A program made the position numbers and the translations under genes. A DNA stretch of 64,000 bases from Adiantum capillus-veneris (Eukaryota; Streptophyta; Polypodiopsida; Polypodiales; Pteridaceae): contig CM043962.1 in NCBI GenBank assembly GCA_014529385.2, positions 48,184,598-48,248,597 of the forward strand, written 5' to 3'. Position 1 is the stretch's first letter. Each line of letters opens with the position of its first letter. Shown here piece by piece: positions 35,040 through 47,399 of the stretch. Under the pieces are notes generated by a model. The model made no database searches. It worked only from the letters and a program-made list of their open reading frames with translations, and had not been told where the DNA came from.

Positions 35040-35660
35040 ACATGATATACGTGGTTCACCCAATGTGGGCTACGTCCATGGGAAAGCAGCCACTCAATGG
35101 CTATAGCACTTCAATACAAGAAGTAGATTACAAAGGAATTATACCCTTTTGGAGCTTCCACCTTGCTTCACTCTCACCAACTCACATCCACCTTGTTGCA
35201 TCAACTTCACAATGCATCACAATGCTTCACCTCTTCAATCCATGTTTGGGTGTAGAAAAGGCCTCCTTTTATAGGCCAAAAGGGCTGCCCTCTCTCATGA
35301 GAGGAAGCTGTGTGTAGCCGCCGTTGTGTAGACAAGTCCGACTTGATTTCTCCCATGCACCCATGTGCGGTCGCCCTTGAGATGACAAGTTCGATTTGAA
35401 ATCGGCCACCGGCCATTGACAACTGGCCAACGGCCAACCAACCAGCCATTTTTTGACCACTTTCTGGCCGCCGTCCGGCCATAATATTCCGATGAAAATG
35501 ACTATACCGGCCATTGACTACCGGCCAACCAACCGACCATTTTTTGACACTTTTTGGCCGCCGTCCGGCCATAATATTCTGGTGAAATGCAATATTCCAG
35601 TGGGTGATTTTTCTCCATGCATGATGGCTTCTCTCATAACGGGGGCCTTACAAATGTGTG
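34981..35660. repeat. GA microsatellite plus LTR-like sequence with a tandem GGCC-rich duplication
   Basis: (AG)n at 34998-35038 runs into CACATGATATACGTGGTTCA, a sequence of the kind seen in plant LTRs. A unit of about 100 bp containing GGCCGCCGTCCGGCCATAAT is duplicated in tandem at about 35410-35508 and 35509-35600. No LTR boundary or target duplication was found. Confidence 0.5.
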
Positions 35661-37258
35661 TTTTTAGCACAAAAAATTACAAGGGGTAAATCAGGCATCA
35701 TACTTAACATCTTCTTCTTTGATCTCACATATATCAATGGTTTTCATTTCTTGAATGCTATAAAATTTGTTTATTAATTATATAAACCATGTGAATGGAT
35801 GAAAAAGGATAAGTTTCTTGCATATTGTCTACTTACAAAGGATCGTAAACATGTGCGGCCATTGTTGTCCACCCACGATGCTATGAACATGGTCAAAGCA
35901 AACCCAACTTTGTCGCAAGTCTCCTCTTCCATCTTGTCACATTCTATTTACAAGCTCCACACCTTAACTTTGATTGTGTTGTACATATCTTGAACTCTTC
36001 GAGTGGGCTTAGTCTCTATTGACCTTTAACTTAAGTATTATAAAGGGAGTTTACTAGTGTGATGAGCCTGAGGAGGGTAACAATGTCATATGACCCCCCA
36101 AGGTTACAAAATTGAAATGCTGAAACGAACAAACAAGAAAATCAAAAGTGCCACAATGTAAAATCTTAAGCTGCAAGAGAAATCCAGCTTGATTCGATAC
36201 TTCACTCACATGTATTACCTATGGTACTAGAGCCCTAGAGGTTCCCAGTGTGGGCGCTTTTCCTTGAAAAGAAAAAAGCCCAAGGCATATAAAATAAGCA
36301 CACACTTCAAAATTGAATCAATGTGAAAAAACTTTGGGGGGTCAAACAAAGGCCTTTGGGTATGGACCAATGGTCTCATCTCCTTCAAGATTAAGAGGAG
36401 TTTGTTATTGTTCAACTATTCTCCATGTCCTCAAATAGCTGCTTGCATAACCATTTTGTTTGGACATATTGCACTGAAAACGTCTTAGACCACTAGTAGA
36501 AACTTTGATGACCACACGGAAAACCTCTCTTGTATAGCTCAAAACACCTCTAGCTACCGGGTGACTGTGGTTTTCTAGGTGGATGAACAAACATGTCTAG
36601 TTGTTTTTTGCAAGTAGATAATAAACAAAGCAAGGGCTCTCCTGAAGTAGAACTAGACTTCTACCATAGTGAAAGCATTTTAGGGTTCTATTTGTCGAGC
36701 TCAACGTGCCCACAAATTGATGTCATTAGTTTTCTTGTTTGGTCGTTCGTTCACTGCTCTTATTGGACATGTAGTGTTAGCATAGATGAAGTGTCCACCA
36801 CAATTACTATGCCAAATGATAGCTAGATACTTCATTCTCATGTGTACAAGTTTCACTCAACAATGGCCATTTTACATTTTCTCCATTCCAACCATTTTGG
36901 AGACACCATCAGGCACTCATTTTGGAGACACCATCAGGCACTGGCTCCAACTCATAAATGCAATTATCATTGTATTCTTGTGGCACCTCCTCCACTCTCT
37001 TTCTAATTTGAGCACCTTGCTATCATTTTGTTCAACTGAGGGTATTTGTGGCCATTAAAGTACTATGTGCTCTGCGACAATCAACTTTCTTGTGTACTTC
37101 TAACAACCATGTGTCTAGTTCTCTCTTCCTTTATCCAAAATTTTTCCACGGAAGGCTCGCTACTAGAAGAAAGTTTTTCTTCAGACAACTATCATATAGA
37201 TCTACAAACTTATCATTTGGATTTTTAGTGAACAAATTCCCAATATCAGTGCTTGTGA
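35661..37258. other. No gene recognised
   Basis: Short open frames only. A 30-bp direct repeat (units containing TTTTGGAGACACCATCAGGC) occurs at about 36894 and 36921. No domain is visible. Confidence 0.5.
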
Positions 37259-37290
37259 TCATTAGGAAGTGAATGGGGTATAGGAGGGCC
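37259..37290 (+). repeat. Left terminal inverted-repeat-like end
   Basis: Shares the first eight bases (TCATTAGG), a central GGT and the last eight (GGAGGGCC) with the 34-bp terminal repeat at 47697-47730, with substitutions and a 2-base gap between. Confidence 0.55.
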
Positions 37291-37778
37291 TCTTTATTTG
37301 GCAGTTTAATGGGAATGCTTAAAGCTTAAGCCAAGTTTGACCAAGCCTAAAAGAGAGGGAAAAAAGGCCCATGCTGAGTTTTTAAAAAAAGCCATTTCCA
37401 TATTTTATATTGGAAAATAGTCTATTTAGTAACCCAAAAGAGAGGTGGGTAAATGAATTTTTAAAATGTCCTTTTCCCACCCTTTTCTCTCTCTAACATA
37501 TAAAACAATCTCTCTCACTTAGATCTCATTATAGGGGGCACTTTTTATCCCCCTGCCAGAAAAGCACATTTTCCACATTCTCCCACTACATTCTCTCTCT
37601 AAAATGTGAGCTAACTCTCTCTCTTTCTTTTCCCCCCTTTTCTCTCTGGTCACTTCCCCTCCCAATCATTAAGGAACATTCTTTGCTGCCTCTTTCTGAC
37701 AGAGTGCAGATCCTCCAAGGTTGTAGATCTACGCTCTCTTCCACCCCCTCTTGATTTATTGTCTTTCTATCTCCCACT

Positions 37779-37831
<53 letters not shown>

Positions 37832-38159
37832 CTCATGTTTCTCCCACTCCAGCTCCAATTGAGAGCAATGGAAAACTCCATTACCTCTAAGTGTAGTAGC
37901 ATTTCTCTCTCTACACTCATGATCAACAATTTGAATTCAAAGGAGATTGAGCTGCACTCCATCTCTTTCTTTTCTCCACAATAATCCTTTTCTCCTATCT
38001 CTGAGTACTCCCCACTTCTTTCATCCATCACCACCTTCACTTGCTTATAACAGTCACCATTACACCTTTTCTTTTCATTTGCTTGATTAGCTAACACAAA
38101 TATCATTCAATCCCCTACCACTGCAAGACATTACTAACAAGACAAAATGATATCGATTA

Positions 38160-40560
38160 AATGCTGATTTAGAGAAGGAGTACGCTATTGTGTGACTTGG
38201 CACATCTAATCCCAATGGTGGAGATCAGCTACGAAACCTTGGTTGCAAGGCAATCAACTTATGGGTTGATGGCCATATTTATCCTAGAGATCCAATGACC
38301 AATGCATCATCGCCCTTTCGTAATGTCACTGAGCTACTGCGTTTTATTGGAGATGGAAGAGACAAATTGTTAGGTTATTGCTGAGATTATATTTATCTCT
38401 TGTCTCAATAAAAGGAAAGCAAGAAAACATTTCCGTGCTACAATATTCGCAAGCGCAAGAGACATGCGATGTCTATGCTATCTTCAAGTAGTGGATCTCA
38501 AAAGAAACGTATCCATCAAACTCGGTAGGGATACAAATGAAAGCTTCTAATTTATTATATTTTTTGTAGGTTGCTGTAATATTATTTCAATATGCAGGAA
38601 CTTGGCTCGGATGATGATGGGAGTCAATTTCGATGCTCAAACAACTGGACATACTCTACCGCAACAGATCACCAAGCCAAAGGAGTTGGTGGAGCTATTG
38701 GATGATCCATCCAATGCTGGCATTGCTGGTGTTTGTGCTAGAAATATTTCAGTGAGCTAAAGAGAATTGTGTCACCTCAGGAAATGATGGAGGTGTGTGA
38801 AAACGCATGAATAAGAATCAAATCCTACGAAGCTTTGTATAGAATTTTCACACTAGGTCACATAGCAAAAGGTTTGTTTAGGTTACTACCAACACCTTAC
38901 AGTGTCGGAGTTGCAAAAGGGTGCATCAATAATGATTTTGCAAGCTTGTTGGGTGGATTTCAATATGTGGAGGATGCCCTGCCATTAGAAGACAGAAAAT
39001 TCTTTCGTTACAACAAGTTCAATAATGTCTATGTTGACTTGTTGAAGCTCTAGGAGTCAATGATCAGATTTTATGGGTTGACATAAGAAGAGTGTGATGG
39101 CAAAGTTATATTTTTGATGAATCTTGATGAGTGCCAGATTGTCAAAGGTCAAACGTCTCGAAAGGTAAGTGTTATGCTTATGAACAGAGCCTTGGTGGAC
39201 GTCGATGTTGAGATAAATGCCAATGAGAAGAGAAACACCTGTTTAGGTGTTTAGTCAGAGAAGAATATTTAGTGGCTGGGAGCTTTTCATCTCCCACACG
39301 AGACACATGAGTCCTCAAATGGTATTTTAATCACACCCCAATCGTTGATGTCATTCAACAACAACAAGAAGGACAACGATTGCAGGTTTCAGGTCTGGGT
39401 ACGTTCCAAGTGAAGTGGCATTTGGTAGGATACTTGAAAACTCTCAAGTGTATGTTAGGGTGCATGAAAGGTGCAATGACTCTCTTTCCATGCATTTATT
39501 GCTGCGACAGTAAAGTCACATTAGGAACTGACGGCAAGGGTGCAAAGGCCAGCAAGTCAAATTGCGCTAAGGATAAGGGTGGCAAAGCTGCAGTCAACTC
39601 TGCAAAAGGTGTGTCCACTACACAAACAGTGCGTAAATCACTACAACAATGGTTTCAAGATATCCTCAGTTTGTAACTAGATTGTACCCCCGATCAAGAC
39701 ATGGACGATCCAAATTGGGATCATATGCTACCAATGTGCACATGTGCACTCTTCATGCTCGTCTACGAATTCTTGACAAATTGCTTATGCTCCATAGTGA
39801 TTATGCTTGGAATATGGAGCTTGCAAAAATAAGAGAAGAGTGTATCAGAGAACTCGAATCTATTTTATCAAGTGTTGGCGTACTGGGGGTACAATAGAGT
39901 TATCAAAGGACAAGAAGGCATCTGGAAGTACACAGAATCGTCCTTATAAAATATATATGGGTGGTAGTAAAGCTAGGCATTTGCTTTCAGACTGTTATGA
40001 CTCCCAAAGTCCCAATGAGTTTCAATTGTGAAAAAAGGTGTGTGACATTACCACAAAGGTAATGAAGCAGCCCTAGGAATTAAACGTGCTCATGTGTGAC
40101 AGTCTGTAGATGATATTTTTTGTTTGCTTGAAAAGGTAAAGCTAACCTGTGCTGAGATATCCACCTTAAAGTTTGTAATTAATAGTTTCACAGTGCAAAT
40201 GGTGAATGCCTAGGGGGAGATGCGCATAACACATTACATGGTGGGTTGAACACTTTGTCTTTGCAGTAAAAAAACATCAGTGTTTGAACTAAAGTTTTAT
40301 TATTTTGTTAGCACATTCTTTTTGCTCATAGCTCATTTTTTCTTGACACATTCGGTTCATTGGGTATTTGGAGTATCCAAGGAATGGAGCACTCACACTA
40401 TCAAGCAAAAGCAATGTATTTTAAAAATATACGACATGGAGGTGGGAGGAAAAATAACAATGCCCTACACAAAATGTTCAATTGGTTCTATAAAATTCTA
40501 GCGGGGAGAGAAAGGAAGAAGACTAGAGTGCAAGTTTGAAATGAAAAATAGAGAAAGTGG
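38160..40560 (+). pseudogene. Transposase pseudogene, homologue of gene A at 47.9 kb
   Basis: Collinear with the transposase at 47.9-50.7 kb but clearly diverged. Matching blocks are: YPRDPMTNASSPF with IGDGRDKLLGYC (exon 1 equivalent), a FFRYNKFNNVYVDL segment, MNLDECQIVK (39.12 kb, first acidic motif), WHLVGYLKTLKCMLGCMKGA (39.42 kb), MCTLHARLRILDKLL (39.74 kb), and GIWSIQGMEHSHYQAKAMYF with NIRHGG (40.37 kb). In the second motif the Gly-Asp of gene A is Gly-Tyr, so a likely catalytic Asp is lost. Many stops and frameshifts. The divergence suggests an old, separate lineage rather than a recent duplicate. Confidence 0.8.
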
Positions 40561-41766
40561 TTAGCCTGAGGAGGCAATTACAACCATACCATGCTTCTAG
40601 TGCAAAAGATCGATTCCGATGATGGTTGGAGACAAGGTTACAAAATGGCAGGCGTTTGGTGGAAAACCAATAAATTTTTGACACTAACCACTTCTATTGT
40701 AAACATGCATTGTAATGCCACATGATTCGTTGATGCCCAGTCAGTGGTTCCATGGATCAAATTTTGTCTATTTTGGAGTTTTTTTAATTTTTATTAGTAA
40801 TATTGACTTTTTAAGTTTTTTAGTACTATATAAGTCAAAACTCACAACTTGAAGTTCATTTCTTGTTTGCACATTTCAAAAGATCCTCTCGAGCACAAAC
40901 GTGCATGCACTCATATCTTGCACCACATGGACGATTCACACGAGTAGACTGGCACTACGCACATCAATACCACCACAGCCACTCACACCACAGAAACTCC
41001 ATAGCAAGAACTCCATGCAAAATCTATGGATTCAAATCTACATCCCCATCCACAAGTGGATAACCTAGCACCCCAACCTGCTCCAGACGCCCAATAGCCT
41101 CCCCAACCATGAATCCAGATGATTTAACCACCATGCGATATATTTTTGGTGATCTCGAACCATTAAACTCTGCCAACTGCAGACCTCTGTCAAATCCCCC
41201 AACAATTTCATCTCTACATAGAGCCATGCAAGAAACAAGAGCAACCGAAGAAGAATACTAAGGTCTGCTTCAAAATCCGGAGCCCTCGTCTGCTGTCATA
41301 GCAACTGGTGCTCAGGCCAGTCAAACAAAGAGTAATCAAGGTAATACTAGATGACCCGTTTTCTAAAGCATGAGAGTCCAAGAGGAGGAAAAGAATGAGG
41401 GAGATGGAAAAGAAAGAGGCAGCTGAGAAGGAAGTACAAAGAGTGCAAGAAGAACAAAGAAGATAGAGAGAGCAAGAGGAATGGCAGAGAGCTGAGGCCG
41501 AGAGAGATCATTTGGCAAATTTACAAGCACGAGCAGAGGCAGAGAGAAAGACGGCAGAGGATAGAGCTCAAGCCACCCAGTAAGCAAAGACTAGGAGCTC
41601 TAGGCCTTCAAAAATACCTCAAAGAGCTAATCAATGTGCAAAGAGAAAAAAGAACAAGGTGATGCCTGAAGAACAATAGGCCCAAGAGGAGAGAAGGAAA
41701 AAGTATAAAGATGATCCTCCTCAATGGGCCAGGCAGGTGGCTCCTCCATCACAACCGACAACATAG

Positions 41767-42060
41767 AAAAAGCGGAGATGGAAGCCAAGCACAATTGCTT
41801 TGCGGGAGATTAGAAAATATCAAAAAAGCATTGAGCCAATCATACCCAAAGCGGCCTTCTCTTGGGTGGTGAGAGAGATAATGGAAGAATATAGAGATTC
41901 TCTTACACGTATACAACGTGCAGCTTTATTGGCCCTATAGGATGTCGTCGAAGACATTTTGGTGCAGTTGTTTCAGGATGGTGCATGCTAAGCGTGTAAC
42001 ATTGAAAAATATGGATTTAGCTTTAACAATCAATTTACAAAATGAAGGATGCCTTCATAA
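41767..42060 (+). pseudogene. Histone H3-like pseudogene (transposon-associated)
   Basis: Plus-strand reading KKRRWKPSTIALREIRKYQK, then a SIEPIIPKAAFSWVVREI stretch, QRAALLAL, a TAG, DVVEDILVQLFQDG, and after a frameshift VHAKRVTLKNMDLA. Laid against histone H3 this is the alpha-N helix (TVALREIRKYQKS), alpha-1 (LPFQRLVREI), alpha-2 (AVAALQEAAEAYLV) and the HAKRVTIMPKD end. It preserves the whole histone fold in order. The TAG sits where H3 has Gln, consistent with a CAG-to-TAG change. Another TAG at 41764 precedes the fold. Upstream (41109-41760) is a long, charged, broken region that may be its N-terminal extension. It lies 1.2 kb downstream of the transposase on the same strand. Confidence 0.82.
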
Positions 42061-42253
42061 AAAATAGTTTATCCCATGTACTCTCTCTTGGTGAGATTTG
42101 TAATCTTTTCATATGATTTCAAATGTCAAATTTCTACCATTCTGTGCAATTGCTCTAGTTGATTTTCTACATTGTTTTTTTAAAGTATTTGAATTTTTGG
42201 GTATGTTAAATTTAAGCTGACCACCATGGCACACGGCTCGTTCGAGGGTGTCG
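42061..42253. other. Short spacer, no gene
   Basis: AT-rich sequence between the H3-like pseudogene and the palindromic element; no Ulp1-like or phosphatase-like sequence seen. Confidence 0.5.
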
Positions 42254-42605
42254 ACATGCACAAAACCTCGAACATGCCGGGGGGCACATCTTGGTGATTT
42301 TTTAACAAAATCAGGCGACGAGGGGGGGCATACAGGGTCAACCGGACCATTAATGAGCACGGTGGCACCCGACGGGGTCGAATGGGGCAAAAAAAGCCCC
42401 TGGTGACAAATCTGCTCCTTGCACGCCGTGGCGAAGAAGGGTGTTTTTGCCCTGTCCGACCCCATAGGGCGTCACTGTACTCATTGATGATCTAATTGAC
42501 CCCGTACCCCCCCCCCCCCCCCTGATCACCTTGTTTTGAAAAAGAATCATCGAGATGTGCTCCCCGGCAAAACAGGTGGTTGCATGTTCGAGGTTCTGTG
42601 CATGT
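42254..42605. mobile_element. MITE-like long palindrome
   Basis: The two halves are imperfect inverted copies of about 170 bp. ACATGCACAAAACCTCGAAC at the left pairs with GTTCGAGGTTCTGTGCATGT at the right. Inside, CATTAATGAGCACGGTG and CGACGGGGTCGAATGGGGC have inverted partners, with a short unpaired centre near 42427. There is no coding capacity. Length and structure fit a miniature inverted-repeat or foldback element. A G/C homopolymer (42508-42521) lies in one arm. No target duplication identified. Confidence 0.72.
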
Positions 42606-43284
42606 GCTGCAGAAATGAAATTTATTGGACAATATGAATAATAAAAAAAAAAGTACCCAATGTTGACAAATATCGTTAACAAAAACAATTATTATGTATT
42701 GATTTGAATATTACATCATGGTCGATTAGTTTTACTACAAATTACATCTGTGGGTATGGGGCGAATGACTGACTTGAGGCCAAGGGATTTTACAATTTCC
42801 TCTGGGTTTGTCAACCCTTGACCTAGGCTCAAGGTGCAGTGGGAGAGGACTAAGCCTGGGGTGCTTGCCTGTAAAGGCATACAATGCTGCCTCTCAATCC
42901 ATCAAAATACATTTGTGAGCATTTAGGGTGAAGGAATATTCAACAAGTATGGTAGTTAATGCTTTGCACTTGAGTAGCTCCATAGAACCATTATTGGAGA
43001 ACTCTGTGTGAGCAACTCTAAGAATCGATGGCCCCAGGTGGCTCAGGTAGTGCCAAAGCGAGCTGACCTACCCATGGGTGCGTTGCCTGAACCTCCAGTA
43101 TGCATTGCGAACTTATCAACATGGTATGCCGTCTGCAAAGCATCTTAAATGACTTTAACACTTCTTGTAAGGAACAATAGACATTTTACCGGGTTAGATT
43201 TTTTTATCTCAATTTCCTCATCCTTCTCTTCAAGACTTTTTTTTGGAAGATCGATGCTAGATCAGTCATCTTTAGCAATCGCGA
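42606..43284. other. No gene recognised
   Basis: Unique-looking sequence before the large chromovirus. The five bases next to its LTR are CGCGA, which should recur beyond the right LTR outside the window. Confidence 0.5.
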
Positions 43285-43665
43285 TGTCATAATAACTAAT
43301 ATCTAATTCTCCTAAATGATTTTCTCATGTTAAATTGATCATTTAATATGGGGAAGTACCAGGGGAGAAAAAGCTAGATTATTAGTAAAGCTAGCAGACT
43401 GGTCACAGTAGGGTGCCCACAATAAGGATCCAAAGGGGTACCATCTGCACAAGAGCAATGTGCAATGTGCAATGAATGGGCTCCAAAGACCTTAGGGTTC
43501 AACCCATTAAGACTTCCAAAAGTTAAGTTCCAAAATTTCAAAGTGTAAAGTCCAATGGTCAATTGTAAATGGAATTGGATGCTTTGTGTGTGTGCGCAAA
43601 AGGCCAATAAGCTAGAGGACAAAAGTAAAAACGTTTTGGGAAGATGACAAAGCTTAATAAGGACT

Positions 43666-43727
<62 letters not shown>

Positions 43728-44972
43728 CCCTAAGCTTACCCTTTCCACAAAGTAAAGAGGACACATGTCAGGCATGCAAAGAAACCCCCAATTCTTGCCT
43801 GAATCCTATTGGATGGGCACAAAGGTGGCCAATGAGAAGTTAGCTAGTGTAAACTATAATTTTATTTTTATAAATGCTAAAAAAATAACCAATAAGAAAT
43901 AGTCTCCCTAAAAGACTATTGGAAAGTCAAACGGTCCAATGATAATTAAGCAGTTCCTAAAATTGCTTAATTCCTATTGGCCAAAGGATTAAAAGGTCCA
44001 ATAGCAAAGCAGATAATTAAATTAATTGTTTGGCATTTACAAAATGGAAAAAAGGATGGACACTTGTCACAAGGCTCTTGACTGGGCCTCTCAAAGGCTA
44101 TTGGCCAAATTATTTACGGGCCAATAGGAAGCCAGCAAGAGTAAAACTTATACTCAAATACTATGGGCTAGGCTTTTCAAGGGCCAATAGGAATGCAGCA
44201 TGAGTAATTGGCAAGGGGGGTCAACCAAGAGGAGAGAGGGGGCTGTTTTGGAAGGGCATTATTCCACTCACACTCACACAACTCATGTGTAGAGCAAGAA
44301 AATTATCTCCTTCTCCAAGCTTTAATGGAAAGCTCATCTTCTTCTCCAAGTTTGAGAATGGAGGCCTACACCAACAACTCTTGGATATGGAATGCAAATC
44401 CAACCAAGAGCTAAGCTTCAATGCCATGCTTCTCTTCTCTATTATCTAATTACTAAGCTAAGCAAAGCTACAAGAGTAATTAAGTGAGGAAATACTTCTT
44501 TCTCATAAGAATACTCCTTCCTCTAGATCTACTCTCATACCCCACTAGCTCTCACCATCTTCGAAGGTGTGTGAGGTCTTGGGTCTGAGACCAACGAGTA
44601 ATTGATGTTATGTGTTATCACATGTAAGTTTGGTGCATGAAGCTTCCATCTTCATAGCACCGACGAGTTTTTACCAAGGAACACAAAGAATTGTATTGTA
44701 AAAAGTCTCTCTTAATGGGAAAAGTTATAATACAAATGCCTAATGGAGGGGGGACCGGTTCATGTAAATCCGATCCTCAATAGTTGTCAATTGTTCTATT
44801 TCTCTCTCTCTTTCAAGTATTGTTATGCCAAACTAATTAAGTGTTATGCTAATGTTGTTATCTCCAACCAAGCACTCTTGTATGCTCATTAGGAATTTGC
44901 TCTTAATGAAATGCTCACTATGTTAAGTTATTTTCCGCTATTTACAAGCTTTATAGACCAGTAATTGTTACA
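43285..44972 (+). repeat. 5' LTR of chromovirus
   Basis: 1688 bp, TGTCATAATAACT...TTGTTACA. It contains a (CA)n microsatellite (about 43669-43725) that is also in the 3' LTR but shorter there (about 63185-63219). Collinear with 62806-64000 with few differences. Confidence 0.92.
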
Positions 44973-44973
44973 T

Positions 44974-44985
44974 TGGTATTAGAGC
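44974..44985 (+). promoter_or_regulatory. Primer-binding site, chromovirus
   Basis: TGGTATTAGAGC, one base after the LTR and one mismatch from the initiator-Met complement TGGTATCAGAGC. Confidence 0.88.
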
Positions 44986-45390
44986 TATTGGTTTTTCTTT
45001 TCTTGCTCAAGAAGAGAGGTCCTCAAGCTTGCTACAAACGGTTGGAATTATTAATTACATGAGGGTAAGGAGAACAGGGATTTATTATCCTTGAGGTGCG
45101 CCTGATTCGCGCAGTTAACGGGGTATCACCGTCAAGAGCTATGGTCTTAATAACGGAGTCCCAAGGGGCTTGCCTACGGCTTAACCATTATTGAGCTATT
45201 AGAAGCTTGACAGGAACCGGTGCCGACTGGGGGCTATGATAAACCCTCTCTTCTATTCCTTGCAATTAATGATATTCCGAGCCACGGGTATAGATGCTTG
45301 AGTGCTTATCTTTGAAAGCAAAGAGGAGTAGCAACCAGGGCTTGAAGTGCCAAAGTACAAGTAAAAATTTACACCTAAAACTTAGTTATA

Positions 45391-46860
45391 ATGGCTGACA
45401 ATAGTAGAGAAATTGAAATTAATGTTGATGGCTTTGATTTTGTTAATGGTCAAGCTACTAATGATGCCCCTATGCTTGTGAACTATCTTGTTACTAGGCT
45501 TCAACAAGCCATGGGCAACCCATCCCTCCAAGGTGAAGTACAACAACAATTACGCATCCATGGGATTCTCCAATCTCCTCACCTAGAAGAGGGAGTGCCT
45601 ATGAAAGCTCCTAGTGAGATTTCTAAAAGAGGGCTCTCTACGGTGAGAGAAGAGGAGGACCCATACGAAGGACCCAAAAGCTTACAAGTTGATGGGGCAA
45701 CTCCCTCACCAAGGAGAGCCCAAATCTCAACGGTAGAGGCCCCCACCAAAAGAACGAGAAAGAAGTGAATCTCCCGCCACCTCGGCGGAGATGGCACCAC
45801 AAAGAAGGCGTGCAAAACGCTCTCCAACACCCCCTAAACGGAGAAGACCATCGGATAGTCCTTCTCACCGTAATTCAAAGAAGGAAGAAAGGAAGTATGA
45901 GAAGAAAAAGGCAAGAAAGAGGTCACCCTCTTCTCCATCTTCATCATCCTCCTCTTCTGAAGGAAGTGATGGTGCGGCTCCCAAAGAATTCAAAAGGAGA
46001 GGCCATAGGAAATCCTATGCCGCTTGGAAGAGGTTGTCCAAGCTCAAACAGTTCAAGGAGGGAGGAAAGAGTATCTCTTTTCTTACCTACGATGGAACCT
46101 TTGGTGCTACGGACAAAGTCTTGGCCTTTATTCAACAATTTGATGCGGCATTTGGAGATGAGGGCTTCACGGAGTCCTTTAAGATACGTCATGTAGCCAT
46201 GCATCTCCAAAAGTCTGTCAGGCAATGGTGGTCTAGCCTACGAGCAAATGGTGAAGCTCCACGAACATGGAAAGCTTTAAGAGCTTCCATTATGAAGTAG
46301 TTTTTGGCTAGCGATGCCAAAGACAAAGTGCTCACCGAATGGCGAAGCTTGAAGCTCTCTCCCTACGAATCTATTCACAAATATGTAGAAAAGTTTTGGG
46401 ATTTACATCTCAAAGCCATTGTCTACAAAAAGATAGATAGTGGATAGCAAAAACAACAATTTTGTGTGGGTTTATGTGAAGATATGGCGGAGTATGTCAA
46501 CTCCCAAAGGCCTCGCACTATTTCAACTGTCATACACCATACTATGGTGGCTTCACGAATCCACTTCCAACAAGGGGCTAAGAAAAATCTTAAACCCATG
46601 GAAAGCAAAGACCGTAATGAGCCTAAGGGGAAGGAGCATGTCCAAAAGTTTCCCAAGGGCAACTTCAACAACAACAAAGCTAAGGAGAAGGGAGTCTACA
46701 AAGGCAAAAATAAACTCTCCCCTGAAGAGCTAGAGCGTTATCGCAAGGATAACCGTTGTGTCAAATGTGGGGAGCAAGGGCATGCTTATCGTGCTTGCCC
46801 ACAGAAGAACACACACAATGAACCTCCTAGAGCTTCCATAATTGAAGTTAAAGAAGAAGA
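45391..46860 (+). pseudogene. Gag of chromovirus
   Basis: An ATG at 45391 opens 125 codons (MADNSREIEINVDGFDFVNG). The frame then shifts to 45791 (MAPQRRRAKRSP), a Lys/Arg/Ser-rich stretch. The capsid domain follows: SFLTYDGTFGATDKVLAFIQ, then ESFKIRHVAMHLQKSVRQWW, and after a TAG at 46298 a WRSLKLSPYESIHKYVEKFW segment. A second stop precedes 46450. The zinc knuckle is intact: CVKCGEQGHAYRACP at about 46759-46803 (Cys-x2-Cys-x4-His-x4-Cys). At least one frameshift and two stops. Confidence 0.85.
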
Positions 46861-47345
46861 TGCTCATCACAAAGGATCTCCTTTATGCCATGCTTGGGGG
46901 AAGGTGAGAGAACATGATGCTTTCATTCTCTTCGACAATGGCTCTACTCACAATTTCATATCCACGGAGTTGACCACTAAGCTAGGCATCCAAGCCTTCG
47001 AGATGGGAAATCCCCTACCAGCCGATAATGCTTTCAAGGGAGAAGAAGTCCCATTTACTCCCTTGATTGGGAAATTGAGGCTTCATGTCCAAAGTTATGT
47101 GGACAAAGAGGATTTCTTCATCTCTCCCCTTAAGCATGAGGATGTAATCCTAGGGGCACCATGGTTTGATCGCATGGCGGCCAACATCAAGTTTCCTGAA
47201 AGGAAAATTTACTTTAAATACAGGGACAAAGACATGTACATATATGCTAATGAGTCAGGTAACACTATACCTCTTGTACATAAGCAAGCTTTTGATAAGT
47301 CAATAAAGAGCTCTATTTCTGTGTACATGATATTTGTAAAAGACT
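46861..47345 (+). pseudogene. Protease of chromovirus
   Basis: In the same frame as the zinc knuckle: AFILFDNGSTHNFISTELTT, where the usual Asp-Ser-Gly reads Asp-Asn-Gly, then FISPLKHEDVILGAPWFDRM, the closing motif. The following RKIYFKYRDKDMYI stretch leads to reverse transcriptase. Confidence 0.83.
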
Positions 47346-47399
47346 CTCAAAATGAACCTAATGTTCTGTCACATAAAAATAAAGGGAATAAAAAAGAAT

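Larger units (their letters stand above)
37259..42100 (+). mobile_element. Older relative of the H3-carrying DNA transposon (decayed)
   Basis: The left end at 37259-37290 starts TCATTAGG and ends GGAGGGCC, like the terminal repeat of the 12.2-kb element at 47697, with a more variable middle. Inside, on the plus strand, are a transposase pseudogene homologous to gene A of that element and a histone-H3-like pseudogene. The right terminal repeat was not found, so the right border is only the last coding homology. (CT)n at about 37787-37826. Confidence 0.65.
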
